DNA from: Pasteurellaceae bacterium Pebbles2
GTDB lineage: Bacteria; Pseudomonadota; Gammaproteobacteria; Enterobacterales; Pasteurellaceae
Length of the DNA stretch: 64,000 bases
Reading direction: 5' to 3'
NCBI GenBank assembly: GCA_023101505.1
Contig: LVZA01000001.1
Location: forward strand, 248,001-312,000
In this document: positions 9,100-20,900 of the stretch, piece by piece
Position numbering within the stretch: the first letter of the stretch is position 1
Layout of the letters: each line of letters begins with the position of its first letter
Program-made: the position numbers and the translations under genes
The notes under the pieces: generated by a model
The model's database searches: none
What the model was told of the DNA's origin: nothing
What the model saw: only the letters and a program-made list of their open reading frames with translations

Positions 9100-9501
9100 A
9101 TGAGCGATTTACTCAAAACATTAAATAATCTTCGTAGTTTACGTGCAGTAATTAATACGATTGATTTAGAGCAAGCTGAATCTATTTTAGCGAAAGTGCA
9201 AAGCATTGTTGAAAATAAACGTCAAGAAGAAGTTGCTAAAGCACAAGAACAAGCTGAACGCCAACAATTAATTGAAAAATATCGTAATGAATTAAAAGCA
9301 AAAGGAATTGATGTTTCTGAATTAGCCTTAGCCGATGCAGCGAATGAAAAAGTAAAAAAAGCGCGCCGCACAATGCCTGCGAAATATAAATATACAAATG
9401 AAAACGGTGAAGTAATTCACTGGACTGGACAAGGCCGTATGCCAAAAGTAATGCGTGAAGCATTAGAAAAAGGTAAAAAATTAACAGACTTTGCAGTTTA
9501 A
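9100..9501 (+). CDS. hns: H-NS family nucleoid protein
   Basis: 133-residue nucleoid-associated protein that binds and silences AT-rich DNA. The N-terminal half (MSDLLKTLNNLRSLRAV, then a long charged coiled coil to about residue 75) is the oligomerisation region. The C-terminal domain has the diagnostic YTNENGEVIHWTGQGRMP, where the QGR tripeptide of family members inserts into the minor groove, then KVMREALEKGKKLTDFAV. It is a single gene with a ribosome binding site (AAAGGAAAA) and a hairpin terminator. It is a candidate silencer of the AT-rich accessory genes at 18452-19346. Confidence 0.93.
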   Translation: MSDLLKTLNNLRSLRAVINTIDLEQAESILAKVQSIVENKRQEEVAKAQEQAERQQLIEKYRNELKAKGIDVSELALADAANEKVKKARRTMPAKYKYTNENGEVIHWTGQGRMPKVMREALEKGKKLTDFAV

Positions 9502-9519
9502 TCTCTTATTATTCTAATA

Positions 9520-9545
9520 AAGCCCATTTTAAATGGGTTTTATTT
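9520..9545 (+). terminator. hns terminator
   Basis: Stem AGCCCATTT / AAATGGGTTT followed by TTTTATTTTATTT, 20 bases after the hns stop. Confidence 0.75.
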
Positions 9546-9585
9546 TATTTAAAAATAACAAATAACGTACATCTGGAAAGCCAAT

Positions 9586-10425
9586 ATGATCGAAAATAAA
9601 ATTTTATTAACCGATTGTCCTGATGACAAAGGCTTAATCGCCAAAATCACCAACATCTGTTATAAACATCAACTGAATATTTTACACAATAATGAATTTG
9701 TGGATTTTGAAACAAAACATTTCTTTATGCGCACCGAATTGCAAGGTATTTTTAATGAAGAAACCCTATTAGCTGATTTAAATTTTAGCTTGCCTGCTGG
9801 CACAAATTGTCGCTTGGTTGATGCTGATCGCAAAAAGCGCATTGTCATTTTAGTAACCAAAGAAGCACACTGCTTAGGCGATATTTTAATGAAAACCTAT
9901 TACGGTGGCTTAGATGTTGAAATTGCTGCAGTTATCGGTAATCACGACCAATTACGCACCTTAGCAGAACGCTTTGAAGTGCCTTTCCATTGCGTTAGCC
10001 ACGAGGGCTTAACTCGAGTTGAACACGATCAATTATTAGCCGAAAAAATCGATCAATATGCGCCTGATTTAATTGTGTTAGCAAAATATATGCGTGTGTT
10101 AAACCCTGAATTTGTGGCTCGTTATCCGAACCGAGTAATTAATATTCACCACTCTTTCTTGCCTGCATTTATAGGTGCAAATCCTTATAAACGTGCTTAT
10201 GAGCGTGGGGTAAAAATTATCGGCGCAACCGCCCATTTTATTAATAATGAATTAGATGAAGGCCCGATTATTATGCAAAAAGTAATCGATGTGGATCATA
10301 CTTATTCTGCAGAAATGATGATGAAAGCAGGGCGAGATGTGGAAAAAACGGTATTAAGCCGCGCATTAGATTTAGCCTTGCGAGATCATTTATTTGTTTT
10401 CCAAAATAAAACTATCGTGCTATAA
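9586..10425 (+). CDS. purU: Formyltetrahydrofolate deformylase PurU
   Basis: 279-residue enzyme that hydrolyses 10-formyltetrahydrofolate to tetrahydrofolate and formate; the formate can feed PurT in purine synthesis and the reaction balances the one-carbon pool. An ACT domain is at the N-terminus (KILLTDCPDDKGLIAKITN). The formyltransferase-type catalytic domain follows with NIHHSFLPAF (Asn and His of the active site) and the downstream LDEGPIIMQ block that carries the aspartate. Length is normal. It is convergent with nagK across an inverted uptake-signal terminator. Confidence 0.95.
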   Translation: MIENKILLTDCPDDKGLIAKITNICYKHQLNILHNNEFVDFETKHFFMRTELQGIFNEETLLADLNFSLPAGTNCRLVDADRKKRIVILVTKEAHCLGDILMKTYYGGLDVEIAAVIGNHDQLRTLAERFEVPFHCVSHEGLTRVEHDQLLAEKIDQYAPDLIVLAKYMRVLNPEFVARYPNRVINIHHSFLPAFIGANPYKRAYERGVKIIGATAHFINNELDEGPIIMQKVIDVDHTYSAEMMMKAGRDVEKTVLSRALDLALRDHLFVFQNKTIVL

Positions 10426-10438
10426 AACAGCGTAAAAA

Positions 10439-10487
10439 AACACCGCACTTTTTATTAAAATTGAAAAAAGTGCGGTGTTATTTTTTA
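10439..10487. terminator. Bidirectional terminator: inverted uptake-signal pair
   Basis: AACACCGCACTTTTT and AAAAAAGTGCGGTGTT form a long hairpin, with A-runs before and T-runs after, between convergent purU and nagK. Confidence 0.85.
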
Positions 10488-10504
10488 TTATTTTTATATC
10501 CGTA

Positions 10505-11419
10505 TTATTTAGTCAAAAATAATGCAGCTGCGCCTCGAACACCACCTGAATCGCCATATTTAGCTTTCTTAATTAATGGCACTTTTGCACTACGCATTAA
10601 ATGCGCTGGTAATGCTTTTGGCAAGGCTTCATATAAATAATCGAAATTAGACAAACCGCCGCCTAACACAATTAAATGCGGATCTAATGCAGTGATAATA
10701 TTACCAATCGAAATAGCGGAAAATTCCACAAAAAGCTCTACAAATTCCACCGCAGTTTGCTCGCCTGCATAGAAATTTTCGATAATTTGTTTGGCCGTTA
10801 AACTCTCCCCTTTCAAGGCTTGATATAACATTTCAAATCCACGTCCAGATAAGTAAGTATCTAAACAGGCTTGATTGCCACAACCACAAGGGAAAATCGG
10901 CGCTTTATCCCAGCCTAATAGTTTTAAGGCGTGATAATTTAATTGCAAATGCCCTAACTCCCCTGCCATTCCCACTTTGCCTGAATGCACTTTGCCATTA
11001 AACACTAAACCACCACCAAAGCCTGTGCCTAAAATTAAGCCCAGCACAAAGGGATATTGCTGATTTTCGCTGTCCCACGCTTCTGACAATGCAAAGCAAT
11101 TAGCGTCGTTTTCGGCACGCACTTCACGCCCAAGCAAAGCCGCTAAATCCGTTAAAATTGGCTGATTATCTGCCACTCGAATATTGGTGATTTCTGCCAA
11201 GCCTGTTTCACGATTGACGAACCCCGGCACGCCTAAGCCCACCGAGCCTTGACAGCCAAATTTTTCATCTGCTCTTTGCACTAATTGCACAATGGCATTT
11301 AACCAAGATTGATAACTGTCTTTTGGTGTTTCAATGCGTTCGCTATATTGCTTTTCTAATTTTTCATTAAAGGCAGCTAATTCAATTTTAGTGCCGCCAA
11401 TATCTAAACCATATAACAT
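10505..11419 (-). CDS. nagK: N-acetylglucosamine kinase (ROK family)
   Basis: 304-residue sugar kinase of the ROK family. The N-terminal phosphate loop is [15 protein letters not shown], the sugar-binding [13 protein letters not shown] block is near residue 117, the GxGxG segment is [13 protein letters not shown], and the zinc-binding cluster is [17 protein letters not shown]. It matches E. coli NagK in length and start. NagK phosphorylates N-acetylglucosamine released from murein turnover. A related glucokinase or N-acetylmannosamine kinase is the main alternative. It is transcribed away from pgpB's far side as a minus-strand neighbour with a 40-base gap. Confidence 0.85.
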   Translation of the reverse strand: MLYGLDIGGTKIELAAFNEKLEKQYSERIETPKDSYQSWLNAIVQLVQRADEKFGCQGSVGLGVPGFVNRETGLAEITNIRVADNQPILTDLAALLGREVRAENDANCFALSEAWDSENQQYPFVLGLILGTGFGGGLVFNGKVHSGKVGMAGELGHLQLNYHALKLLGWDKAPIFPCGCGNQACLDTYLSGRGFEMLYQALKGESLTAKQIIENFYAGEQTAVEFVELFVEFSAISIGNIITALDPHLIVLGGGLSNFDYLYEALPKALPAHLMRSAKVPLIKKAKYGDSGGVRGAAALFLTK

Positions 11420-11459
11420 AAAAAAACCTCGTCAATTTTCACCACACTTTTCGGCGATT

Positions 11460-12203
11460 TTAATCAAATTTTGTGAACCATTTTTTAGCTAAAAGCGCCT
11501 TTTTCTCCACAAAGGCAAATAAGGCAAGATGAAATACCCACGCAATTAAAATACTGGTAAATAAATCAATCGGATAATGCATTCCTAAACGCAGACGGCT
11601 AACCAACATTAAAATTGACCACGCTAACATCACCACCACCAGCACTTTTGATGCTGGACGACAGCGTCCCACTAACTGGGTAAAACCGACGGCAAGCAAT
11701 AACCAGCTGGCGGCAAAAATCGAATGTCCTGATGGGAAAGAATAGCTCACTTCATTGCCACGATGCTCCGCTAACCACGCAGGTGTTTCGGTTTTGTCTG
11801 CATAAAATTGGCTGACTAACACTTCACGCTGTGCTTTGGTTTGGTCATAAAAATATTCCGCCGACGTGCCACTTTGTTCAGCCAATGCCACCACATAAGG
11901 ACGAGGCTCAGCAAACACAGTTTTTGCCACGGTTTTCACGCCTTGTGTAATCACCATTGACATCACCATAATTAATACGGCGATAATCCATTTAGAACGC
12001 TGGTTAAAAATTGGCAAGAAAAAGAAAGCAAACACAACACAAGTGAGTGCGGCATAAGGTACGCTGCCTGTTTCCGTTACCCAATATAAAAAATGATCGA
12101 ATGCGTTTAATTGGCTATCGCCCTGCCATTGCCACGAAAAAATCCACGCAAAAAATGGCACAAGACAAAGTAAAAAAGTATATAATGACAAACGTTTTAG
12201 CAT
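11460..12203 (-). CDS. pgpB: Phosphatidylglycerophosphatase B (PAP2 family)
   Basis: 247-residue inner-membrane phosphatase with about six hydrophobic segments. The three PAP2 motifs are present: KTVFAEPRP, then [14 protein letters not shown], then [13 protein letters not shown], carrying the catalytic histidines. PgpB removes phosphate from phosphatidylglycerol phosphate and from undecaprenyl pyrophosphate, supporting phospholipid synthesis and recycling of the cell-wall lipid carrier. The N-terminus is a single long hydrophobic helix ([18 protein letters not shown]). It is divergent from ribA with an 82-base gap, an arrangement I recall from H. influenzae. Confidence 0.88.
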   Translation of the reverse strand: MLKRLSLYTFLLCLVPFFAWIFSWQWQGDSQLNAFDHFLYWVTETGSVPYAALTCVVFAFFFLPIFNQRSKWIIAVLIMVMSMVITQGVKTVAKTVFAEPRPYVVALAEQSGTSAEYFYDQTKAQREVLVSQFYADKTETPAWLAEHRGNEVSYSFPSGHSIFAASWLLLAVGFTQLVGRCRPASKVLVVVMLAWSILMLVSRLRLGMHYPIDLFTSILIAWVFHLALFAFVEKKALLAKKWFTKFD

Positions 12204-12285
12204 AGCTAATTTCCTGTGTAATAAAAGAAAACATATTTTAGCACCAGATTATAAAAGTAGAAAAACAAAATTAAGGATTTATTTT

Positions 12286-12942
12286 ATGGCAAAAATTCAG
12301 CTTGTAACGGAGGCGACCCTGCCTACTGAATTTGGCATTTTTAAAATTGTAGGATTTGAATTACCCGATAGCAAAAAAGAGCACGTTGCCTTAGTAATGG
12401 GTGATGTTACTAGCGAACAGCCCGTGCTGGCTCGCATTCATTCCGAATGTTTAACTGGCGATGCATTGCATAGTTTAAAATGTGATTGTGGCTTTCAGCT
12501 CGCCAGCGCATTGCGTCAAATTAGTGAAGAAGGGCGTGGCGTGTTGGTGTATCACCGTGAAGAAGGGCGTGGCATTGGTTTAATCAATAAAATTCGTGCC
12601 TACGCTTTGCAAGATCAGGGAATGGATACCATTGAAGCGAATTTAGCTCTAGGTTTTGCCGCTGATGAACGCAATTTTGCCGTGTGCGCCGATATTTTTG
12701 AATTATTAGGCGTGAAACAAGTTCGTTTATTGACCAATAACCCCAATAAAATCAATACGATGAAAAATGCAGGCATTAATGTGGTTGAACGTGTGCCATT
12801 GAATGTGGGGGAAAATCGCTATAACACGGACTATTTAGATACCAAAGCCAAAAAAATGGGGCATTACATCGTACATAACGATGAAAAACATTTTTTAGAT
12901 TGCCCTTATTGCCAATCTGAAATTCCACAAAAAACAAAATAA
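12286..12942 (+). CDS. ribA: GTP cyclohydrolase II RibA
   Basis: 218-residue enzyme that opens GTP to the first riboflavin precursor. The zinc ligands Cys55, Cys66 and Cys68 are in [17 protein letters not shown], and the catalytic loop [20 protein letters not shown] follows. The C-terminal [14 protein letters not shown] block is also conserved. There is no fused RibB domain, so this is the stand-alone enterobacterial type. ATG 12286 follows an AAGGA site. It is a single-gene unit, divergent from pgpB. No FMN riboswitch is visible upstream. Confidence 0.96.
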   Translation: MAKIQLVTEATLPTEFGIFKIVGFELPDSKKEHVALVMGDVTSEQPVLARIHSECLTGDALHSLKCDCGFQLASALRQISEEGRGVLVYHREEGRGIGLINKIRAYALQDQGMDTIEANLALGFAADERNFAVCADIFELLGVKQVRLLTNNPNKINTMKNAGINVVERVPLNVGENRYNTDYLDTKAKKMGHYIVHNDEKHFLDCPYCQSEIPQKTK

Positions 12943-12985
12943 TGTCGTAAGTTATTCAATAAAATGGATCAATTTTGTTCAATTT

Positions 12986-13001
12986 TATGATTTAGATCAC
13001 A
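12986..13001 (+). promoter_or_regulatory. Candidate CRP site upstream of arcA
   Basis: TATGA-TTTAGA-TCACA matches the CRP pattern TGTGA-N6-TCACA at 9 of 10 specified bases. It is 123 bases before the arcA start and 44 bases after the ribA stop. Confidence 0.5.
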
Positions 13002-13123
13002 AAACGAACAGCTAATTACAGATTTTTATTGTTACAAGATTGTTACGCTTATAAAATGACACACATAATAATAGAAACATTAATAACATTATTTTGTTGT
13101 TTTTAATAAAAAGGAAATATTTT

Positions 13124-13831
13124 ATGGCTACGCCGCAAATTCTGATTGTTGAAGATGAAAGCATTACACGAAACACATTAAAGAGTATTTTTGAAGCTGA
13201 GGGCTATGAAACCTTTGAAGCCTGTGATGGTGTGCAAATGCACCGAATTTTATCCAATCAAACCATTAATTTAATTGTTATGGACATTAATTTACCAGGT
13301 AAAAATGGCTTAATGTTAGCTCGTGAGTTGCGTGAGCAAACGAAAACAGCGCTAATGTTTTTAACTGGACGTAATAATGAAGTGGATAAAATTCTGGGCT
13401 TAGAAATTGGCGCAGACGACTATATCACTAAGCCATTTAACCCGAGAGAACTCGCCATTCGAGCACGCAATTTATTGCAACGCACAATGAACGATGATAA
13501 ACACGATCCTAAACACGTTGAAAGCTATCGTTTTAATGGCTGGACGATTGATGTTAATCAACACGCTTTAATTAATCCTGAGGGCGAAGTATTAAAATTA
13601 CCACGCAGCGAATTTCGTGCGTTGGTTCATTTTTGCCAAAACCCAGGCAAAATTCAAACTCGTGAAGAATTGTTGAAAAAAATGACAGGGCGTGAATTAA
13701 AAGAAAATGATCGTACCGTGGACGTAACCATTCGTCGCATTCGTAAACATTTTGAAGATCACCCAGCCACTCCTGAAATCATTGCGACAATTCACGGTGA
13801 GGGCTATCGTTTTTGTGGAAAATTAGAATAA
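13124..13831 (+). CDS. arcA: Aerobic respiration control response regulator ArcA
   Basis: 235-residue OmpR-type response regulator that, with the ArcB sensor, represses aerobic metabolism genes when oxygen falls. The receiver domain has the acidic pocket VEDES, the phosphorylated Asp54 in VMDINLPG and the conserved Lys103 in YITKPFNP. The C-terminal winged helix ends with [15 protein letters not shown] and [14 protein letters not shown] 13124 is preferred over 13094 because AAAAGGAAAT precedes it and ArcA begins [12 protein letters not shown]. ArcB is not in this window. mdh (48256-49191) is a known type of ArcA target in E. coli. Confidence 0.95.
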   Translation: MATPQILIVEDESITRNTLKSIFEAEGYETFEACDGVQMHRILSNQTINLIVMDINLPGKNGLMLARELREQTKTALMFLTGRNNEVDKILGLEIGADDYITKPFNPRELAIRARNLLQRTMNDDKHDPKHVESYRFNGWTIDVNQHALINPEGEVLKLPRSEFRALVHFCQNPGKIQTREELLKKMTGRELKENDRTVDVTIRRIRKHFEDHPATPEIIATIHGEGYRFCGKLE

Positions 13832-13890
13832 TAAGCTCTCTTATTTCAACTAAAAGTTCATCAAAATTCACCGCACTTTTCAGCGTATTT

Positions 13891-13912
13891 CATCGGGTAT
13901 TCTAGCCCGATG
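13891..13912 (+). terminator. Hairpin after arcA
   Basis: CATCGGG and CCCGATG pair around an 8-base loop. Only a weak T-run follows, so termination is likely but not certain. Confidence 0.55.
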
Positions 13913-14012
13913 AAAACGTCTTTAATTTACACCGCACTTTCTTATCCGCACCTCCCTTTTTCTGCTCATTTTCAGCCGATTTCGACTTTTGTCGCAATTT
14001 CCCCTTGTAAAT

Positions 14013-14041
14013 TTGTACATTGCCCTTATATTAGGTAAAAT
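14013..14041 (+). promoter_or_regulatory. Candidate smpB promoter
   Basis: TTGTAC (14013-14018) and TAAAAT (14036-14041, 5 of 6 to the -10 consensus) are separated by 17 bases, 34 bases before the smpB ATG. Confidence 0.4.
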
Positions 14042-14074
14042 TGCGTTATTTTCTTTTAAAATGAAATAAATATT

Positions 14075-14557
14075 ATGACCAAGAAAAAAGTTAAAGCAGC
14101 GTCCAACACTATTGCGCTGAACAAACGAGCAAGACACGAGTATTTTATCGAAGAAGAAATCGAAGCCGGTTTGTCTTTGCAAGGTTGGGAAGTGAAATCA
14201 ATGCGTGCAGGCAAGGCGAATATCAGCGATAGCTATGTGATTTTTAACAATGGCGAAGCCTATTTATTTGGAGCAACCATTCAGCCATTAAGCGTTGCAT
14301 CTACCCACGTGGTATGCGACCCGACAAGAACACGTAAATTATTGTTAAACCAAAAAGAATTAGCCTCATTATTTGGCAAAGCAAATCGAGATGGTTATAC
14401 CATTGTTGCCCTATCACTTTATTGGAAACAGGCTTGGGCGAAATTAAAAATTGGTTTGGCAAAAGGGAAAAAACAACACGATAAACGTGATGATATTAAA
14501 GAACGAGAATGGAAAGTCCAAAAAGATCGCATAATGAAGAATGCAAATCGTGGATAA
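14075..14557 (+). CDS. smpB: tmRNA-binding protein SmpB
   Basis: 160-residue RNA-binding protein that carries alanyl-tmRNA to stalled ribosomes for trans-translation. Recognisable blocks are [35 protein letters not shown] and [15 protein letters not shown], followed by the basic C-terminal tail ([20 protein letters not shown]) that enters the mRNA channel. Length fits. The tmRNA gene ssrA was not seen in this window. It is followed 46 bases later by hflK in the same direction, so some readthrough is possible. Confidence 0.96.
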   Translation: MTKKKVKAASNTIALNKRARHEYFIEEEIEAGLSLQGWEVKSMRAGKANISDSYVIFNNGEAYLFGATIQPLSVASTHVVCDPTRTRKLLLNQKELASLFGKANRDGYTIVALSLYWKQAWAKLKIGLAKGKKQHDKRDDIKEREWKVQKDRIMKNANRG

Positions 14558-14603
14558 TCTGCTAGAATGATGTAACAATTTTGTAAACACTTTGGAGAAT
14601 AGA

Positions 14604-15863
14604 ATGGCACAGGATCAAGATCCTTGGGCAGCGCCTGGCTCGAAAAACTCGAAAGAGAATTCGACCTCAGAGCAACAGCCTGATCATCAACAAGGCGGTC
14701 AACAGACGGACGAACCTAATTCGTCTCGCCAAAATAACCAACAATCGCCTCCTGATTTGGAAGAAGCGTTCACTAATTTATTAAAAAAATTAGGCGGAAA
14801 CAAAAACGGCAATTCATCACAACAAGGCAATGGTTTACCTGATATGAAAATCGGTAAATTATTGCCAATCGCCATAGCCATTGGAGCGATTGTGTGGGGT
14901 GTGAGTGGTTTTTATACCGTAAAAGAAGCCGAGCGTGGCGTGGTTACTCGCTTTGGTGAATTGCACTCTATTGTGCAACCTGGTTTAAACTGGAAACCAA
15001 CCTTTATCGATCAAGTGCGTCCTGTCAACGTTGAACAAGTTAAAGAGCTCAAAACACAAGGTGCAATGCTTACGCAAGATGAAAATATGGTGAAAGTGGA
15101 AATGACTGTGCAATACCGTGTACACGATCCTGCCAAATTTTTATTTAGCGTAACCAATGCTGAGGACAGTTTAGGGCAAGCCACTGACAGCGCATTACGC
15201 TATGTCATCGGTCATATGAGTATGGATCAGATTTTGACTACGGGACGTTCCGTAGTGCGTGAAAATACGTGGAAAGCCTTAAATGAAATCATCAAGCCTT
15301 ATAATATGGGCTTGGAAGTGATTGATGTGAACTTCCAATCGGCACGTCCACCCGAAGAAGTGAAAGATGCATTCGATGATGCGATTAAAGCACAAGAAGA
15401 TGAACAGCGTTATATTCGTGAAGCCGAAGCCTATGCTCGTGAACGTGAGCCGATTGCTCGTGGTAATGCACAGCGTATTTTGGAAGAAGCGACAGCCTAT
15501 AAAGAGCAAATCGTGCTTGACGCAAAAGGTGAAGTGGAACGTTATCAACGTTTATTGCCTGAATTTAAGGCAGCACCTGAAGTGCTCAAAGAGCGTTTAT
15601 ATATCCAAACAATGGAAAATTTAATGGCAAAAACGCCAAAAATTATGATGGACGCTGGCAACAATTTAACTGTGTTACCAATGGACCAATTATTGCGTAA
15701 ATCCAATAATGGCAATGAGGCAGCGAACAACCAACCAACCTTGGGCAATGGGGTGAATAATTTAAATCGTTCGTCTAATCAGGCACAAAATCCTGCCCAA
15801 AGTGCGGTGAATTCTCAAGCAGTTTCTACACCAAGTTCAGAACGTCAAGGGAGATTTAATTAA
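14604..15863 (+). CDS. hflK: FtsH protease modulator HflK
   Basis: 419-residue inner-membrane SPFH/band-7 protein. A cytoplasmic Gln/Asn-rich N-terminus with DPWAAPG is followed by one transmembrane helix (LLPIAIAIGAIVWGVSGFYTV, about residues 88-108) and the periplasmic SPFH domain (AERGVVTRFGEL, RPPEEVKDAFDDA, then an EAEAYARE coiled coil). With HflC it forms a cage around FtsH and tunes degradation of membrane proteins. ATG 14604 is preferred over a TTG at 14592: a TTGGAGA site precedes it and the family starts MAQDQDPW. The stop overlaps the hflC start by one base. Confidence 0.95.
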   Translation: MAQDQDPWAAPGSKNSKENSTSEQQPDHQQGGQQTDEPNSSRQNNQQSPPDLEEAFTNLLKKLGGNKNGNSSQQGNGLPDMKIGKLLPIAIAIGAIVWGVSGFYTVKEAERGVVTRFGELHSIVQPGLNWKPTFIDQVRPVNVEQVKELKTQGAMLTQDENMVKVEMTVQYRVHDPAKFLFSVTNAEDSLGQATDSALRYVIGHMSMDQILTTGRSVVRENTWKALNEIIKPYNMGLEVIDVNFQSARPPEEVKDAFDDAIKAQEDEQRYIREAEAYAREREPIARGNAQRILEEATAYKEQIVLDAKGEVERYQRLLPEFKAAPEVLKERLYIQTMENLMAKTPKIMMDAGNNLTVLPMDQLLRKSNNGNEAANNQPTLGNGVNNLNRSSNQAQNPAQSAVNSQAVSTPSSERQGRFN

Positions 15864-16750
15864 TGCGTAAATTTTTAACCCCGATTTCGATTGTTTTAGC
15901 TTTGGTAATTTATTCTTCTGTTGTCGTCGTGCAAGAGGGAACTCGAGGCATTATGATGCGCTTTGGTAAAGTGCAACGTGATGCAAACAATGTGGTACAA
16001 GTGTATAGCCCAGGCTTACATTTTAAAGTGCCACTTATCGACACCTTAAAATTACTTGATGCTCGTATCAAAACATTAGATGGTCAACCAGACCGTTTCG
16101 TTACGGCAGAGAAAAAAGATTTGCTTGTGGACTCTTATGTCAAATGGCGTATTAGCGATTTCGGTCGTTTTTACACATCTACAGGCAATGGCGATTTCAC
16201 TCAAGCATCGAATTTATTACGCCGTAAAGTCAACGACCGTCTGCGTTCTGAAATTGGTACAAGAACCATTAAAGACATCGTTTCAGGCACTCGTGGCGAA
16301 TTAATGGCTGGTGCAAAAAATGCGCTAAACACAGGGCAAGACAGCACCGCAGAATTAGGTATTGAAGTTATTGACGTGCGTATTAAGCAAATTAACTTAC
16401 CTGATGAAGTATCTTCTTCGATCTATCAGCGTATGCGTGCAGAACGTGATGCAGTTGCTCGTGAACACCGCTCACAAGGTAAAGAAAAAGCGGCATTTAT
16501 TCAAGCTGATGTAGACCGCAAAATCACCTTAATTACCGCCAATGCGAACAAAACAGCGCAAGAGTTACGTGGTGAGGGCGATGCGGCGGCAGCAAAATTA
16601 TATGCCAATGCCTTTGCGCAAGAAACAGAATTTTATAGCTTCTTGCGTAGCTTAAAAGCCTATGAAAATAGCTTTGCAGGTTCTGAGAATATGATGATCT
16701 TAAAACCAAATAGCGAATTCTTCCGCTTTATGCAAGCACCGAAAAAATAA
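15863..16750 (+). CDS. hflC: FtsH protease modulator HflC
   Basis: 295-residue partner of HflK. A single N-terminal transmembrane helix (ISIVLALVIYSSVVVVQEG) leads into the SPFH domain (GTRGIMMRFGKVQRD, then RPDRF-type and KIDDSYVKW-like segments), the INLPDEVSSSIYQRMRAERD block and a long coiled coil rich in Ala and Glu. Length agrees with E. coli HflC but the C-terminus is slightly shorter. Translational coupling to hflK is implied by the one-base overlap TAATG. A hairpin terminator follows. Confidence 0.95.
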   Translation: MRKFLTPISIVLALVIYSSVVVVQEGTRGIMMRFGKVQRDANNVVQVYSPGLHFKVPLIDTLKLLDARIKTLDGQPDRFVTAEKKDLLVDSYVKWRISDFGRFYTSTGNGDFTQASNLLRRKVNDRLRSEIGTRTIKDIVSGTRGELMAGAKNALNTGQDSTAELGIEVIDVRIKQINLPDEVSSSIYQRMRAERDAVAREHRSQGKEKAAFIQADVDRKITLITANANKTAQELRGEGDAAAAKLYANAFAQETEFYSFLRSLKAYENSFAGSENMMILKPNSEFFRFMQAPKK

Positions 16751-16773
16751 GCTGTAAAACTCAGATGAAAAAT

Positions 16774-16806
16774 AAGCCTAATCGCACTGCGCTTAGGCTT
16801 TTTTTA
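16774..16806 (+). terminator. hflKC terminator
   Basis: AAGCCTAA and TTAGGCTT pair around a GC-containing loop, followed by TTTTTTT. Confidence 0.85.
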
Positions 16807-16837
16807 TTGAGATTTTAGCCAAAAAATAGTAAAGTAA

Positions 16838-18172
<1,335 letters not shown>

Positions 18173-18187
18173 TTAGTGAAGAAACAA

Positions 18188-18217
18188 AGCCCTGAGTTAA
18201 TGCTCGGGGCTTTTTTA
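18188..18217 (+). terminator. purA terminator
   Basis: AGCCCTGAG and CTCGGGGCT pair around TTAATG, followed by TTTTTT. Confidence 0.85.
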
Positions 18218-18451
18218 TTAGGTGTTATTTAACGCTGCATTTAGCATACAAAAGTGCGGTGAGTTTTTATCTAGTTTCATTTAGCACTGCTCCCCCCAAT
18301 ATTATTTAATCCCATTCGTAAATCCCTATAAAATTCGCTCGCAATAAACAAGCTGAATACTTTTTAGTCCAAAAAACAAACCAAAATTGACGAAAAAAAA
18401 AACAATATACAATAGATATGTTTTTAATTAACAAATATAGAGGCAACACTA

Positions 18452-18799
18452 ATGAAACAATTTAATTCTATGATTATCCCTGTTATTTCACTCTTTATAT
18501 CTATGTATTTAATGATGCTATTTAGCTTAAAAAAAGATGTTCCTATTCCAGAGGTGGCAAATTTCCTAATGATATATCTAGGTAATTTTGGCGTACTCTC
18601 TATTATTGCTTTTTTCTCAACAAATTTGGCTAAAGCTATGCAAAAATTATTTTTGTTAGCTTCCTTAGCTCTAATAACCGTTCTTATTAATATACTTCTT
18701 AAATGTTTAATTCCCCAACCCTTCGAACTACCTATGGTAAGTCTAGGTTCAATACTAGCTACGATCTCAGTAGCGCTGTATAAAAAATACACTTTATAA
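18452..18799 (+). CDS. Unrecognised small membrane protein
   Basis: 115 residues that I do not recognise. Four hydrophobic segments are visible, at about residues 7-27, 38-57, 64-86 and 92-110, with a basic C-terminal end (KKYTL). Few charged residues lie between them. The coding sequence is more AT-rich and more ATA/AAA-heavy than the flanking purA and argG. It is followed after 40 bases by a secreted-protein gene in the same direction, probably as one transcript ending at the hairpin near 19353. A GAGGC site precedes the ATG. The fold could belong to a holin-like, immunity or DUF-type protein, but nothing here decides that. Confidence 0.65.
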   Translation: MKQFNSMIIPVISLFISMYLMMLFSLKKDVPIPEVANFLMIYLGNFGVLSIIAFFSTNLAKAMQKLFLLASLALITVLINILLKCLIPQPFELPMVSLGSILATISVALYKKYTL

Positions 18800-18839
18800 T
18801 GCATTCTAACATAGAGCATAAAACATCAAGGAGAAAAAA

Positions 18840-19346
18840 ATGAAAATCTTATTAGCAATCTTTTCTTTATTTCTAGGCTTTACCAACCTAAGCTATGCAA
18901 GTGAATATTACAAAACTTACACCAATGAAGAATTAAATAACATCAATATCACTGTATTAAACAAAACTTACAATATTAGAGATTTTGATCCTGATAAAAA
19001 CAAAAATTACTTTTCAGAAGTTAAAAAACTTGAAAGCAAGGCAAAATCTCTACTAAATAAGACTGAAAAAGAAAGAAGAGCTAAAAGACAATTCCCCCCT
19101 AATGAATTGGACAAATTGATTATAGAGAGAAATAATCTAATCAAAGAAATCTTTGCTAAAAAAGTGATTTCAAGAAATTTAAACAATTACATTGGAGATA
19201 CATTAGTAATACAAATTGATTTAATCAAGCTTAATATTGCAAACAAAGATTACATTAACCACTTTGAGAAAAGAACAGTTGAAATTATACGTTTTTTAGG
19301 TCTAACATCTAATTACTACTTTGATGAAAAACCAGGTCAATATTAA
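18840..19346 (+). CDS. Unrecognised exported protein
   Basis: 168 residues with a clear signal peptide (MKILLAIFSLFLGFTNLSYA, probable cut after the Ala at 20). The mature part of about 148 residues is lysine- and asparagine-rich and looks mostly helical, with a charged stretch (KKLESKAKSLLNKTEKERRAKRQ) and no cysteine, so it is not a lipoprotein. An AAGGAGAAAAAA site precedes the ATG. It is the second gene of a two-gene AT-rich insertion between purA and argG, and a shared terminator with argG follows. Function unknown; a periplasmic or secreted role is inferred from the signal peptide alone. Confidence 0.7.
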   Translation: MKILLAIFSLFLGFTNLSYASEYYKTYTNEELNNINITVLNKTYNIRDFDPDKNKNYFSEVKKLESKAKSLLNKTEKERRAKRQFPPNELDKLIIERNNLIKEIFAKKVISRNLNNYIGDTLVIQIDLIKLNIANKDYINHFEKRTVEIIRFLGLTSNYYFDEKPGQY

Positions 19347-19352
19347 CCAATA

Positions 19353-19392
19353 AAAAACCAAATACCCGATTAATTCAAGGTATTTGGTTTTT
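19353..19392. terminator. Bidirectional terminator between the exported-protein gene and argG
   Basis: AAACCAAATACC and GGTATTTGGTTT pair around a 12-base loop, with A- and T-runs on either side, between convergent genes. Confidence 0.8.
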
Positions 19393-19422
19393 ATTTAAAT
19401 TGAAAAATTTCCTTTTACCAAA

Positions 19423-20804
<1,382 letters not shown>

Positions 20805-20900
20805 TATTATCGGTGAAAATTCGGAGATTTTCAACCGCACTTTTGCGTAAAAATGCAAAAATTTTAAATTTTTATGCAGTCATTGTTTTCTATTATGAGC

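Noticed and set aside
18424-18819. A 131-codon minus-strand frame opposite the small membrane-protein gene
   Set aside because: The plus-strand frame has a ribosome binding site, regular hydrophobic segments and a downstream partner; the antisense frame has none of these.
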